Position numbers and translations under genes: made by a program
Shown: in pieces, positions 11,601-23,600 of the stretch
Layout of the letters: each line of letters opens with the position of its first letter
Position numbering within the stretch: the stretch's first letter is position 1
Notes under the pieces: model-generated
Seen by the model: the letters and a program-made list of their open reading frames with translations, nothing else
Databases searched by the model: none
What the model was told of the DNA's origin: nothing
Assembly (NCBI GenBank): GCA_015143295.1
Contig: CM026551.1
Coordinates: 18,714,543-18,778,542 of the forward strand
Direction of reading: 5' to 3'
From: Tetracentron sinense
Taxonomy: Eukaryota > Streptophyta > Magnoliopsida > Trochodendrales > Trochodendraceae
DNA: 64,000 nucleotides

Positions 11601-14600
11601 ATTGATTGCATCAGCGGATGGAAGGTGTTTGATGTTGGAAAACTATGATCTATTGCATGAAACTTGGTTATGAGGGCTGTTGGTTGGACCTTATAGAAGG
11701 AAAGGAATTGCGGAATATTTGAGGATGTCACATGGTCCCTAGTCCGAATTATGGGAGAACGTAAAAAAAGCTTTTCTTTGTCTTCATAACTCAAGCACTC
11801 TGATTTCTCTGTGCAAGTATACATCCTCTCGTTGGTTGCTCACTCTCAACCGTTGTAATTTATTCTTTGTGAACGAAATCAAACTATTACCTACCCAAAA
11901 AATATCAGAACCGCAACGGTAGCCACAATACTATTAACTAAATACTGAAAGAATCTCCCAGGACTTTTCCACTAATAGTAACCATTATAATGTTTATTAA
12001 AAATATTTACTAACAGGAGGGACAAAACTGCAATTTTATGGCAGAAAAAAAAATGAGATGAAGATTAGACCTTGCAGCCACTTGTTTCAGTAAAAAAGGC
12101 TGGAAACACATTGGTCTTATACGCAGCAACACAGACTCCCTGAGTTTCCTGTATTTGAAGGTTACAAAGAATAACTAATTACTCTATGGAGCTATGTTTA
12201 CTTTTAAGATATAAGTAGTTTGGAGACAAAACAGTACCAAATATTCAAGGGTTCTGGGAATATCTAATATCGATTTTACACCAGCAGAGATAACCGCCAC
12301 TGGAGTCCTTCCAAGCTCGGTAAGATCAGAAGATATATCCATTGCTGCAAACAGAGTATCAAAACCCATATGTAAACAACATGAACAGTAATCAATGTTT
12401 TGTTTTTTAATCCTAATTGAATTTATCAACAGAGAGAACTCAAAGAAATTTTGAACATCGATCCTTCAGAGTTAGAGATCCAATTAGTGACTTGAGGTAC
12501 ATGTTTTAAAACCATTGTATGATAATAGCTAAAACTGACTTCTTCTTTTTCTTTTCTCCTTTTTTAATTGGGTAATGAAGAAACATCCTCATTTCTCCTC
12601 TAACATCGTGGCCTTAGTTTCGTACGATTGATACTTCTTTCACATGGCCCACTTTTACTCCTGATTGAACATTCAGTTCACCCATAGCCCCTAAATCATA
12701 TTGATTAAATGATCTTAGTTGTTGTTCAAGAGCTCAAGCTCACTGAGTTAATACAAATATGGCTAATGGTTTGGACAATGCACATTCATTGATTGTCCAA
12801 TAATAAGATTTCAGGGCTATGACTTATTATTGAGGTGACCCTGTGATTGCACAATGTATAACAATGTGTATGTGAATCACTGGTTTGGTATGGTGTCTAT
12901 GACAATTTTTTAATTTAATTCTTTTGATCGGCAATAAAATCATGCATTAAGAAGAAAGAGTACAAGCGAGTGTTCCCAAGCTGGTGAACTCAGAAAAAAA
13001 AAAAGAAGGAAAAATAGAGAAACTAAAGAAGAGATAATCTCTGATTCTCTTACTAATATAAAATAGTATTTTGGTAACAAGGCAACTATCATTATTGCTC
13101 ACAACCCCATCCAGCAGGACAAGACAAAACATATTGAAGTTGACAGATACTTTATACGGGAAAACACTGCTTCTAAAGTGTTGGGTCTTCCTTATGTCAG
13201 AATAGAGGCTCAGTTAGCAGATATCCTCACCAAGGTAGTAGCATTTAGTCTGCATCATGACATTGTAGGCAAGCTAGGCATGTGAGAATTCTATGCCCCG
13301 CTTAAGAGAGAGTGTTGTAATGGGCTTAAAAAATAAGCCTGTTAATCTTTATAGCCTTTAGTATCTCTTTATTACCTTATAGTCTAGTTCTTTTATTACT
13401 TGTACTTAAGAGTGTTTATGTCCTCTCATCTTTTTAGTAATATATAAAAGAAATCTAGAGGGAATGGAGATCAATTCTTCCATTCCCCTCTCCTCTTTTG
13501 TCTTTCTTTTTTTCTATTTCTCTCTTTCTCACACCCTAAACGACCAAACCTTAGTTTTTTACTAAACAGAATAACTTGTGATTCAGCTTTAAATCACCAT
13601 CCTTCTCATCAAAAAAAATATATCTGTGGTAGCCATAGTCTGGCTCTCAAGGACAGCAAGAGGGCTTACATCCACTAGAGAAAAACCACTATTCATACTA
13701 CTCTGCACGTCGGACCAGCCTGGACCCCTTTCCTCACAGAGTTACGGTTGCTGAATTCCTTCTATCAGCCTATCTGGATTAAAAACCTTCACATGATACA
13801 TATGCTTGTATCTGAAAGCTAAGAGCTACTAGTTAGCCCATTCAGATCTTGAACGTGTGACATTTACATTATTAACAAGGCATTCCAAGTGAGATAAATT
13901 GATATCAATGCCACCAATTCCAGATTATGAACTTAGGATTTTGAGATAAAAGATATTCTTACTATGTTCGCCATGTCTATGCACCCCTCCGATTCCCCCG
14001 GTAACAAATACAGAGATTCCAACCTGCAAAACTTGCGAAGTTGAACGTGTTACAGAAACAAATGTTATAGGAGACATAATGAGTAATATGCATGTACATT
14101 ATATAAGCAGAGGGAGGAAAACATAGAAGAATCTAAAAATAGATTGATCACCATAGAAGCAAAAAACATGGTTGCAGAAACGGTTGTTGCACCATTCCCT
14201 TTAATCGCCACCTGAAAAGAGGCATAAGTCGGCATTAATAATAGTAGGGGAATTGAAAACCATAACCGGAATTAAAGTTTTTGTTGACAAATTCAAGTTG
14301 TTAAAGGTTCACTTGAAAAATTTTAGTTACTCTACTACTATACGCAAGATCGAATACCTAATTACCCGGAAGATTTTCCCTTCCACAGACTTAAGAATTG
14401 TTTTAACCTTCATAGCACAGGTTCTTGACCTGCCTGTTTGATTTGTTTGGTTCCCAAGCCAGCAGACTCAGCATGACCCAGTGGCTAACAAACTCCAAGT
14501 CTAAGTTCAAGGTGTATTGACATGAAACCAACCTAGAGTTATAATGCTACTTCAGCTGATTAATTACGAAAAATAGATGAATTATGTCGTGTTTCCTTCC

Positions 14601-17600
14601 ATGAGAATTTCATAGAAAACGATCCATTGTATTGAAAACAAAAGTAATAAGGAAACTTTGTGTGATAGAATATCACCTTTTTGGAGAAACATGTTGGTAG
14701 ATTCTATTTCTGTTTGGATTCATTTTCTTTTTTAAAAGATTATGCTGAATCGTACTCATCTTTACGGAAAGAAATATATCTCTACAAACAACCATTTAAC
14801 ATGGCGATCCAAAAAATTAAATATATATATTATTTGAGAGTTTGGTGAATCTGTGTCATTCCAACCATTTCTACTTTGAAAATTGTTGATCAACAAAAAA
14901 CTCTCCTCATTGTTAGTCAAAATTTTTAAAAAAAAATTATCAGTAAATCAAAGATTATATAAAAGGAGAACATACGAGACATACAAAAGCAGCAAGAGAG
15001 ATCACAAGAAAGTGAGCTCGAGAGCTGGAGCAAAAGAAACATAAACAGAAATTAAGACACTGCAAGGAAAGCAAGTTACAAAAAGAACAAAAGAGTAGGC
15101 TTAAGGGCCCACTGCCAAGAAGCAAACCAAAAGATCCCAAAGCACTATCGCAACACCACTGAAAGATCCATGCCCTCAAGGTCTCTGTTAACATAGCACC
15201 AGTCCACAAGAAGGCAACGGGCACTCTCACAGATCCGCGGGAGGGAGAGAGGTAAATCATCGAAGACTACGATTCCGCTCCTTCCAAATTGACCAAGCCA
15301 CCGCACCCGAAAGAAAACCCCAAATAGAAGAGGGTGGGGTGTCCAATCTCATAGAAGGCCATCAGGATAAGAAACCCTAAGGGACTTCAGAAAGACTCAG
15401 GCCACACCCAGTTGCTCAAGGAAATGGCTCCAAACCCCTTAATTCGGTTTCAGTATAAACATCGGTCGCTAAGTAAGTTGACACGTTTCGAGGAAGTTTA
15501 AGGAAGTTCAGGGAAGTTATGTAAAAATTTTAAAAAGGAGTTCCACCTAAGGAAGCAGGGGCCGCGGTAGCTGCAGAATCTTCTACTGGAATCTTTTGTT
15601 ACAATAGAAGCAGAAGTGATGAGGATTATTCAAGAATCGAAGTAGATTTGCTTTATAAAAAGAAGATACCAATGAACTTCTATGAAATGGTTTCATGGGA
15701 TTCAGCCAATTGTCTCGATCCTGAAAGATCCTAACTTTTGTGCTTTGGTGGGTCGTCCGAGATCCTTTCGATGACCTATGTTGTGTTGAAGGGATATCTA
15801 TGTGAACCAATCAATTGCGTAAGGCCCGCGGTAGCAACAGAATGATCTAGAAGTCAATCTAGAGCAAGTGTTCGGATCTATTATGACATAGCCTTGATAG
15901 GAAACATTGGAAATCTAAGATAAAATTTTAAAAATTCAATATGAAAGCATAAATACACATCTAGAATTCATCATAATACAGATGTAAGCATGTAGTACTC
16001 AAAGGTTAGAATCATATTAAATGACATGCTTGTCTGAGCTGTAATTGCTTCTTGATATTTCTCTATATTGTCAAAAAAAATTAACTATACTTTATCCTCT
16101 TTGTCAAGTGAATGGGATATGTATTCTCTTTATTTTTCAATGATTATCCATGTTAATTGTTTTTGGAAACCTGAAAAACTTATGAATGCACATTAAACTT
16201 GATAAATAATTGAAATTCAATTTTATTTCATAACCTATTTCAACCTACAATTGATGAGCTCAATGTTTTTACGGGACTGAATCAATATGTGAAGATGAGG
16301 AGATGGGTAGTTAAATAATTTTTAATTTGTGAAATACTATTAGGAAATTATTTAATTTTTTAATATTACTAAAAAGCCTTTGTGGGTATAATATACTATT
16401 AAAAAAATTAATAGAATCATAAACTTATAATTTATAAAAATGTTAATGCTAACCACACTCTAATAATAAAATTATAACTTATAATAAAGTTAGCGCTAGA
16501 AACACTCTCTTTTAAAGCTAATTATATTTATTATAAGATTAATGCTAGGGACACATGTCTTTCCTTACGAAGAAAGTAAGTTTAAAGCAAGTGGAACTAG
16601 AGTTACCCTTTTAAGTTAAAACTTAAAAGCCCTTCAATTCAGACTTTTTCTGTATACTTTGGTTAACTTCCACTGAAGTTCTTATTTTCTCAACACTTTT
16701 TTTCTATTTCGGTCAAAGTTTACCAAGAAGTCCAATATTTTTAAAATACAAGTGCATTTCGCTTCGGAAACCATGGAAGTCGACTCAATTCGGTCAACTT
16801 CGATGGAATTGAGTTGATTTTTGACATCATGCCTCTGATGCAAAAGGACAATGCAACAATAAGTGGTCCACCGATTCTCCGATTCGCAGCACATAAAGCC
16901 ACGATTTGCTAAACTCCATCATTTGTTTTTCAGTTGGTTGGAAGTGATAACCTTGTCCAAAGGCACTTCCCAAAAAAAGAAAGCAGCCTAGGAAGGAACA
17001 CCTAGGTTCCAAACAGCTCTATGCGGAAAAAGGAAGCAGTATATCCCCCCACAAGTCTCTAGCAAAGGATTTAACTAAAAAAACACCTTTAGGATCTAAT
17101 GACCAAACGCGCTTGTCCCTAATGAAGGGGGAAATAAAAAAGTTCTCTAGTCCATCCATTCGACTTAAGAAGTCCTCAATCTCCCAGTCATTGAGACTAC
17201 GTCTCAGATTAAGACTACACACCGCCATCCCACCCAAGCATAGTCACAAAAAACTGCGTTTTTTTGAAAAACCCCCGTTTAAAACGCGCATTAATATCAT
17301 GTCGTAGAAAACAGCGTTTAAAACCCGTTTTTTGAATAAAACACGTATTATAGTTTTAAACTCGTTTAAAACGAATAATACGGAAAAAAAACACGTTTAA
17401 AACGAATAATACGAAGAAAAAAAAATGGATAATCTTGAAATTTTTTGGGAATGAAGATTATGTATATATTGATGACTTTGATGCGCTTTTGAGCGATTGA
17501 TGAATATAAATGAGGGGTTTTATTAATATATGTATTTTAGTCTTGTTTTTTAATCTTGATAATTGATGTTTTAATGAAATTTAATGTCTTGATGGAATGA

Positions 17601-20600
17601 ATTTGATGTTAAATAATGTTAGGAATTTATTATTGTTGCTTATAGTTACTCTTTTTGTATATTATCTCACCAAATTGTTAGATATATTCATTAGCATCGT
17701 TTCTAATTTTTATAATTATAAATTTTTTTTCCCTAAGTTTTCCCGTAATTTCCCGAATTTTTCAAATTTTTCCGTACTTGACCCTTGCCGAATTATTCCT
17801 GAACCCTGACTTTGTGACTATGCACCCAAGCACTCAAAAATGGACGCCACTGAAGCGTCCAGCCTCCTGGTGAGCGAGTACAAAGCCCCAAACTCCTCCC
17901 TGAGAGGCCTCTCACCACACCATAAATCTTCCAAAAACTTAACTTCCTGACCACACCCCACAGGCCACAGCAAATCTAACGGACCTAAAGAAAAGCCGAG
18001 GAACACCCAAAATGGCCTTCCAAGAACTCACAGCATATGGGCGTCGAGTCTCTCTCAACTCTCATATAGACTTTGCTCCAAATTTGGCTTCAATGACCTT
18101 CCTCCAAAGGTTATCCGGCTCAACACCATTTCTCCATAGCCACATGCCTAATAGGGCCGTGTTAAAATTCACCAAGGGTTTAATGCCTAAGCCCCCTGAC
18201 ACAATTGGACGACAAACAACCTTCCAATCCACCAAGTGATATCTGTTTGTTTTGGAAAACTCATTCGATAAAAACTCCCTTTGGATCCTTTCCAATTTTT
18301 TAGCAATAATAAAGAAGGACGTGTAATAAATTGAGAGACTACACAATGCGCTCTTGAAGAGAGTTAGACGTCACCCTTTAGAAAGATGAGATGCTTTCCA
18401 ACTAGCAAGCTTTCTAGAGAAGGGATCCAAAACAGGTTGTCAAGTGGACTTGGCCTTGTAACCCGCCCCCCAAAGGGAGACCCAGGTAGGATGCAAATCC
18501 ATACCCAGTTATAGGTCCAAATCCTCTGGCTTTAGTAGCGTACCTAGTAGTTGTTCAAGCTTGCTTATAGGACTTAAAAGGTAATGTAGGCAAAAATCCT
18601 ATCTTTCCCCCAAACCACAAGGCCAAATCAAGTAAGAGTGGGACTTTACCTACTGCGAACAACTCACATTAAGACAGGTTGACTCTAAGACTTGAGACAG
18701 CCTCAAAGCATCAGAACAAACATCGAAGACAAGCTAATTGACTGTAATCAGCATCACAAAGAATTAAAGTATCATCTACAAACTAAAGATGGGAAATAGA
18801 TAAAAAATCCCTGCCGACAGTAAATCCATGAAGAATAGATGAGGAGGCTCTTCTGAGCATCCTACTAAGGGCCGCTAATACCATAATGAAAAGAAAAGGG
18901 GAAATTGGATCCCCTTTTCTAAGGTCCTTGGAACCTCTAAAGAAACCAACAGGACTACCATTGATCAAGATTGAAAGATAAGCCAATGAATAGCAAGACT
19001 TCATTCAAGATCGCCATCTGGAACCAAAACCCAATCGGCCCAAATATAGTCAAGAAACTCCTAGTTGACATGATCATAAGCTTTTTCGAGATCAATTTTG
19101 CATACAATCCCAGGGCGACCCGATTTAATTTGCTCATCTATGCATTTATTCGCAACCAGAACTCCATCAAGGATTTGACGCCCTTCCACAAATGCCCCTT
19201 GGGATGGGGAAATGATAGAGCCCATTACCGGTTTCAATCTAGATGCTAACACCTTAGCCAAGAATTTGTAAGCACTCCCTAACAAGATAATCAGACGAAA
19301 CTGGTGAAGGTTTTGGGCCCCTTCAACCTTGGGAATGAGAAGAAAGTACAATTCACAGAATAGTCCAAAACCTCCGTGTCGTGAAATTCTTTTGCCAATT
19401 TTAAGAAATCCGCTCTCACAATATCCCAACAACGCTTATAAAATTCAAGCGTAAAACCATCTAGGCCGGAGGCTTTGTTCCATCCAAATCCCTAATGGCA
19501 CCTAGGATCTCCACCTCCTCAAAAGGCATTTCCAAACTATCCCGTTGGCCCTCTGAAATCATATCAAAAGGGAACCCATCTAATTTAGGTCTAAAACCAG
19601 CTTTTTCCTTATAGAGATCAGAGTAATAGGAAGCCACTGCGGCGTTGATGTCCTCCTCGTTGTCCAAAATTTAGATTTCAAAACATAGAAACAAAATACA
19701 TGATACTTAAGCATGCATTTGTATTATCCAAGGTTCAGTGACTTCAGCCTACATGATCTTTTAGCCGGTTCTAAGTAACTGCTACTCACAATATGTGCAA
19801 TGTCCCTGCGAGCTGTCTTTTGAGCTCGAGTACCTAGCTGAGCAATCCTCTCCAATTCTTCAATACTCAGACCTAAATAAGAAATAAAAACAGCTTGGCA
19901 TCAGGGGGTAAATAAATGAGAAAAGACTAAATCATGGCTGTCAGCTTCATATTATCTATATTTGGTTGACGGCCCTAAAACCGTTAACACAATTAGACTC
20001 AAATTTACCAATATAGAGAAGTTTTCATATGCCAAGCTCATTACATATGAGAACTACTGTGGAGTCAAATATATTTTATTTGCTTGTAACTATTTCAAAA
20101 ATCATTTCACAACTGCCTTTCTTGTATCAGCAACCCATGATTCATAAGGCATAACATCTATGTTGCAACACTCTGCCACAAAGATTTTAAAGACATGTTT
20201 CAAGATCAGTTTGATGCTAGGATGAATCCTTAAGTCTTAACTTGCACTAGTGGGAATATGATAAGATTCCAGTTACCAAAATTATTCTGAGATAATATAT
20301 AAACACCAAACAGTATCATCCTGCTGTTTAATGCAGGGAAATATAAGCAAAAGAAGTTCTAAATAATTGGAATGGAATAAACACCTATGCATGGTATGCC
20401 ATCTAAAATAGCAATTGTAGCTGGAACCGCTCCATTCTCCCTAACGACCGCCTCCACCTCTTTCGCAGTCTCTAGATTTTGAGGATAGGGCATTCCTAAA
20501 CATAAATGTTGAATAGAAGTCAGAGAGTAACATAACATAATTTACACATTGCAATTGATTATATGAAGTTATCCGCACTATTGGAAATAATTTTGTGTTT

Positions 20601-23600
20601 TCAACCATACCATTTAGTATATTATTTTGACTTTCTAGCTAGCTTTTCTTTATATATACAGAAACAGATATGCATTTATTATTGTTATAATAGGCAAATG
20701 CATAAGGCAAGGCATTAGGGCATTCGGATGCATGAGGAAGCCTCAAGGTGTGAAGCGTAAGCCTCACACTTCCTCATTTATTACATACAAAAAAAAAACA
20801 GAAATGAGAGAAAAGTTACAGAAAAATTCAAAAATCTACTGATCAAAAAACAAATTATGTTTGTTAATCAATTCATGTGGTGGATTTTCAATTCAACCAA
20901 AAAATCGCCACAAACCACAAAAATTTATATTCTAGGCCATTTACTCCAAACCCCTTCAATTTCTAGTAGGAAATCCTTAGTGATAATAGAGAATCAAAAA
21001 GGTTGTATAATTCTAACTACACTAAACATTATAGATGAAGTGTTAGAATAAAAAATGGAAAGATAAAAAAATATCAAACAAATGATTTTGAGCTTTTAAT
21101 TCCATGACTAGGACCGTATTTTTGGTTAATGTATAATGAGCACGCCGCAAACATAATGTAGAGTCCCTAAACTCTTTTGTCTTGATATTCGTGTACATTA
21201 AATGAAAATCTTGGTATTGGTGTCAAATTACTATGTAGAAGGTTTTCCACGATCATATGTTATGTAAGAACCTTGGTTTGAAGTTTCAAAGAAGAAAAAT
21301 AAGAAAACATACCAAAACAAGGGAGACCGGTCGACCGGTAGTGCAAAATGGGGTTAGAATTTGTATGGGTTTTTGGACAGAAGTTTCACATAACAGTGGT
21401 CGACCGCCAACCCAAACCGGTCGACCGACCAACAAGCGGTCGACCGACTATAGAGTTTTTAGCCCAGATATTTTCTGGAATTCCAAGAATTAGAAGTTGC
21501 CTAGGACTCTTGGGCCTATAAATAGACCACTAACTCGTGGGTTTTAGGATTCCAAATTTCATAAGAGTTTTGAGAGAAAAACCTAGGGTTTTTAAACAAA
21601 CTTTACTAAAGAAGAAAGGAGAGGCCGTTGTGATCAAAATCAAGCCTATTCGCAAGCAAGGGGTCATAAGGAAGCGATCAAGTCAGGTAGATATACTCTA
21701 CTAGTTGATTTCTATCATGATCGTTGATGCAGAGTAATATCAAATAGATAAGTTTTGAAGTAAGAATCCGATTATGCATGCTCTCATCGTAAGAATTCCA
21801 TTTATGTATGATTTCCATGATTTAAAGAGATTTTGATCTTAATTCTAGTAAGTGTGATTCAACAAGAGGAAAGAGAATATTTCTTGAGTATGCATAATTA
21901 GTAATGGAAGAAGGGATGTATGTTGTAGTTGTTTTGATTGTATGTTGGAGGTATGATTTCCGGATTTGTGCACATTAGGGTTTTAGCTTATATATGTATA
22001 TGCTATCGGAATTGATGTATGGTGATTTTACTATTATCGTTATTGTAAGGATCATGATAATGCATGTTTTAATTTACAACCATTGAAAATTATATCCATG
22101 ACAAATTGATAACCGATGAATGATATTTGATTTACATACTGTGATACATGTATGTTCGGGTAAACAAGCTTTGGATTATAGTTTCGATTGCTTAGGATTT
22201 CTATCATGATAGTGTAGACCATTATGATGGATTTCCGATAGCTCTTGACTAATAATCTAAGGTGCAATTTAACCAAGGATTTATCATTATTCACTCACTT
22301 TCACCAAGAGAATGATATATGTATTAGTATGAACCACAAGGACACAAGTGAGATACAAGTAAGTAAGTCATAAAAGTAAGTGAGTACACAAGTAGGATTG
22401 CATGATCAAGTTTTGCACAGCCCGAGTACCATCAATCTCAGATTCAAGGCATGAGTGCCCAGTAAGTGAATCACAAGTAAGCCATGCGCACCGGGTAATG
22501 AGCTAAGCCGCGCACACCGGATAATGTATTGAGGATGGGTACCTCAGTAAGTAAAGTATACTTAATCTCTTTAGATATATGATGAAGCGTTATTTTAAGT
22601 TATTGCACAAATGCGTGAAAATTGATATCATTCACGAGAAAGGTTAGAAAAGTAAGCACAAGTGAGCATAGGTAAGACCTATACATAAAAGATTGTTTCC
22701 GCACTCTGATTGATATATGCATGTTGTTCCGTTAAATTATGATATGTATGTTATATTAATGCTTATGATATTGTTGGCTAGGAAATTATATCCACGGAGC
22801 TTTTCAATGCTCAGTCGAATAGTTATTGTCGGTAGGTCCATGTTTTGATATTTGCGCTGCTGAGCCTTGGATTGAAAAGAAATACATAGAAGAGGAACCA
22901 ACAGGTGATCATCCCGAATAGGAGCAGGATCTTGACGGATGGCCTTATTATTGATTTTATTTACCAGGCTTTTAATTAATGTTAAAAGATTAAAATCAGA
23001 TATTTTGATGCATTATGTTAGGTTTAATTTGATTCGTTGGAAATCATGATGACTGATTTGGATGATTTTTATGTTCTAGACTTCTAGTTTAATTACGAAT
23101 TCTAGATTTGATTGATAAATTAAATTGAATAAATTTTCAGGTTCATCTTTTAGTATGTCTTATATGCTTCTAACAAGACTGTAAGATAAGTAAGTCACAT
23201 GTCAAAGTTCCACATTCTCCTAGGTGGGATTTTGGGACGCGACACATAAGGCAAGCCTCAATGCGTGAGGTGTGCACCTCATATTAGCTTAACACTTTTG
23301 AGGGGTGAGTCTCAAGAAATTTGTGCATCTAAGGTTGAGCCTCGAGGCATTTTCCCTAAGCCTCACCCTAAGGCGAGCCTCAAGACATAAGCCTTTTCAA
23401 ACCCTGGTACATATTTTACAGTTTAACAAGTTCGCTCGTTAATGATTATTAGTGCCCCTTAGACCTACAAATCTAATATTTTCAGTTTATGATCAATTTG
23501 CACATCAGAAGGGAATGGCAGGAGTAGGACAATATCCGTATTGCCGACCCCAAATATTTGAGATAAGGCACTGATGATGGTGATCAATTTGCACATTAGG

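Larger units (their letters stand above)
14926..19664 (-). mobile_element. 5'-truncated L1 LINE in PUMY intron 4, itself interrupted twice
   Basis: Flanked by CAAAATTT at 14918-14925 and 19665-19672, a likely target duplication. Reading down the minus strand: reverse transcriptase from about 19,432 ([45 protein letters not shown]), the [10 protein letters not shown] block at about 18,920, then [15 protein letters not shown] and [12 protein letters not shown] (about 18,150-18,260), a zf-RVT region with HLLLHCPFA (about 16,840), and the terminal IWKERNR at about 15,270. ORF1 and the endonuclease are absent. Several stops and frameshifts show it is dead. Two insertions split it: a hAT (17,239-17,822) and an unclassified segment (15,437-16,831). 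Removing both would leave about 2.8 kb of LINE. Confidence 0.88.

Noticed and set aside
14955-15260. 101-aa minus-strand frame that looks membrane-like
   Set aside because: It is an out-of-frame reading of the L1 3' end; the hydrophobic look comes from base composition.
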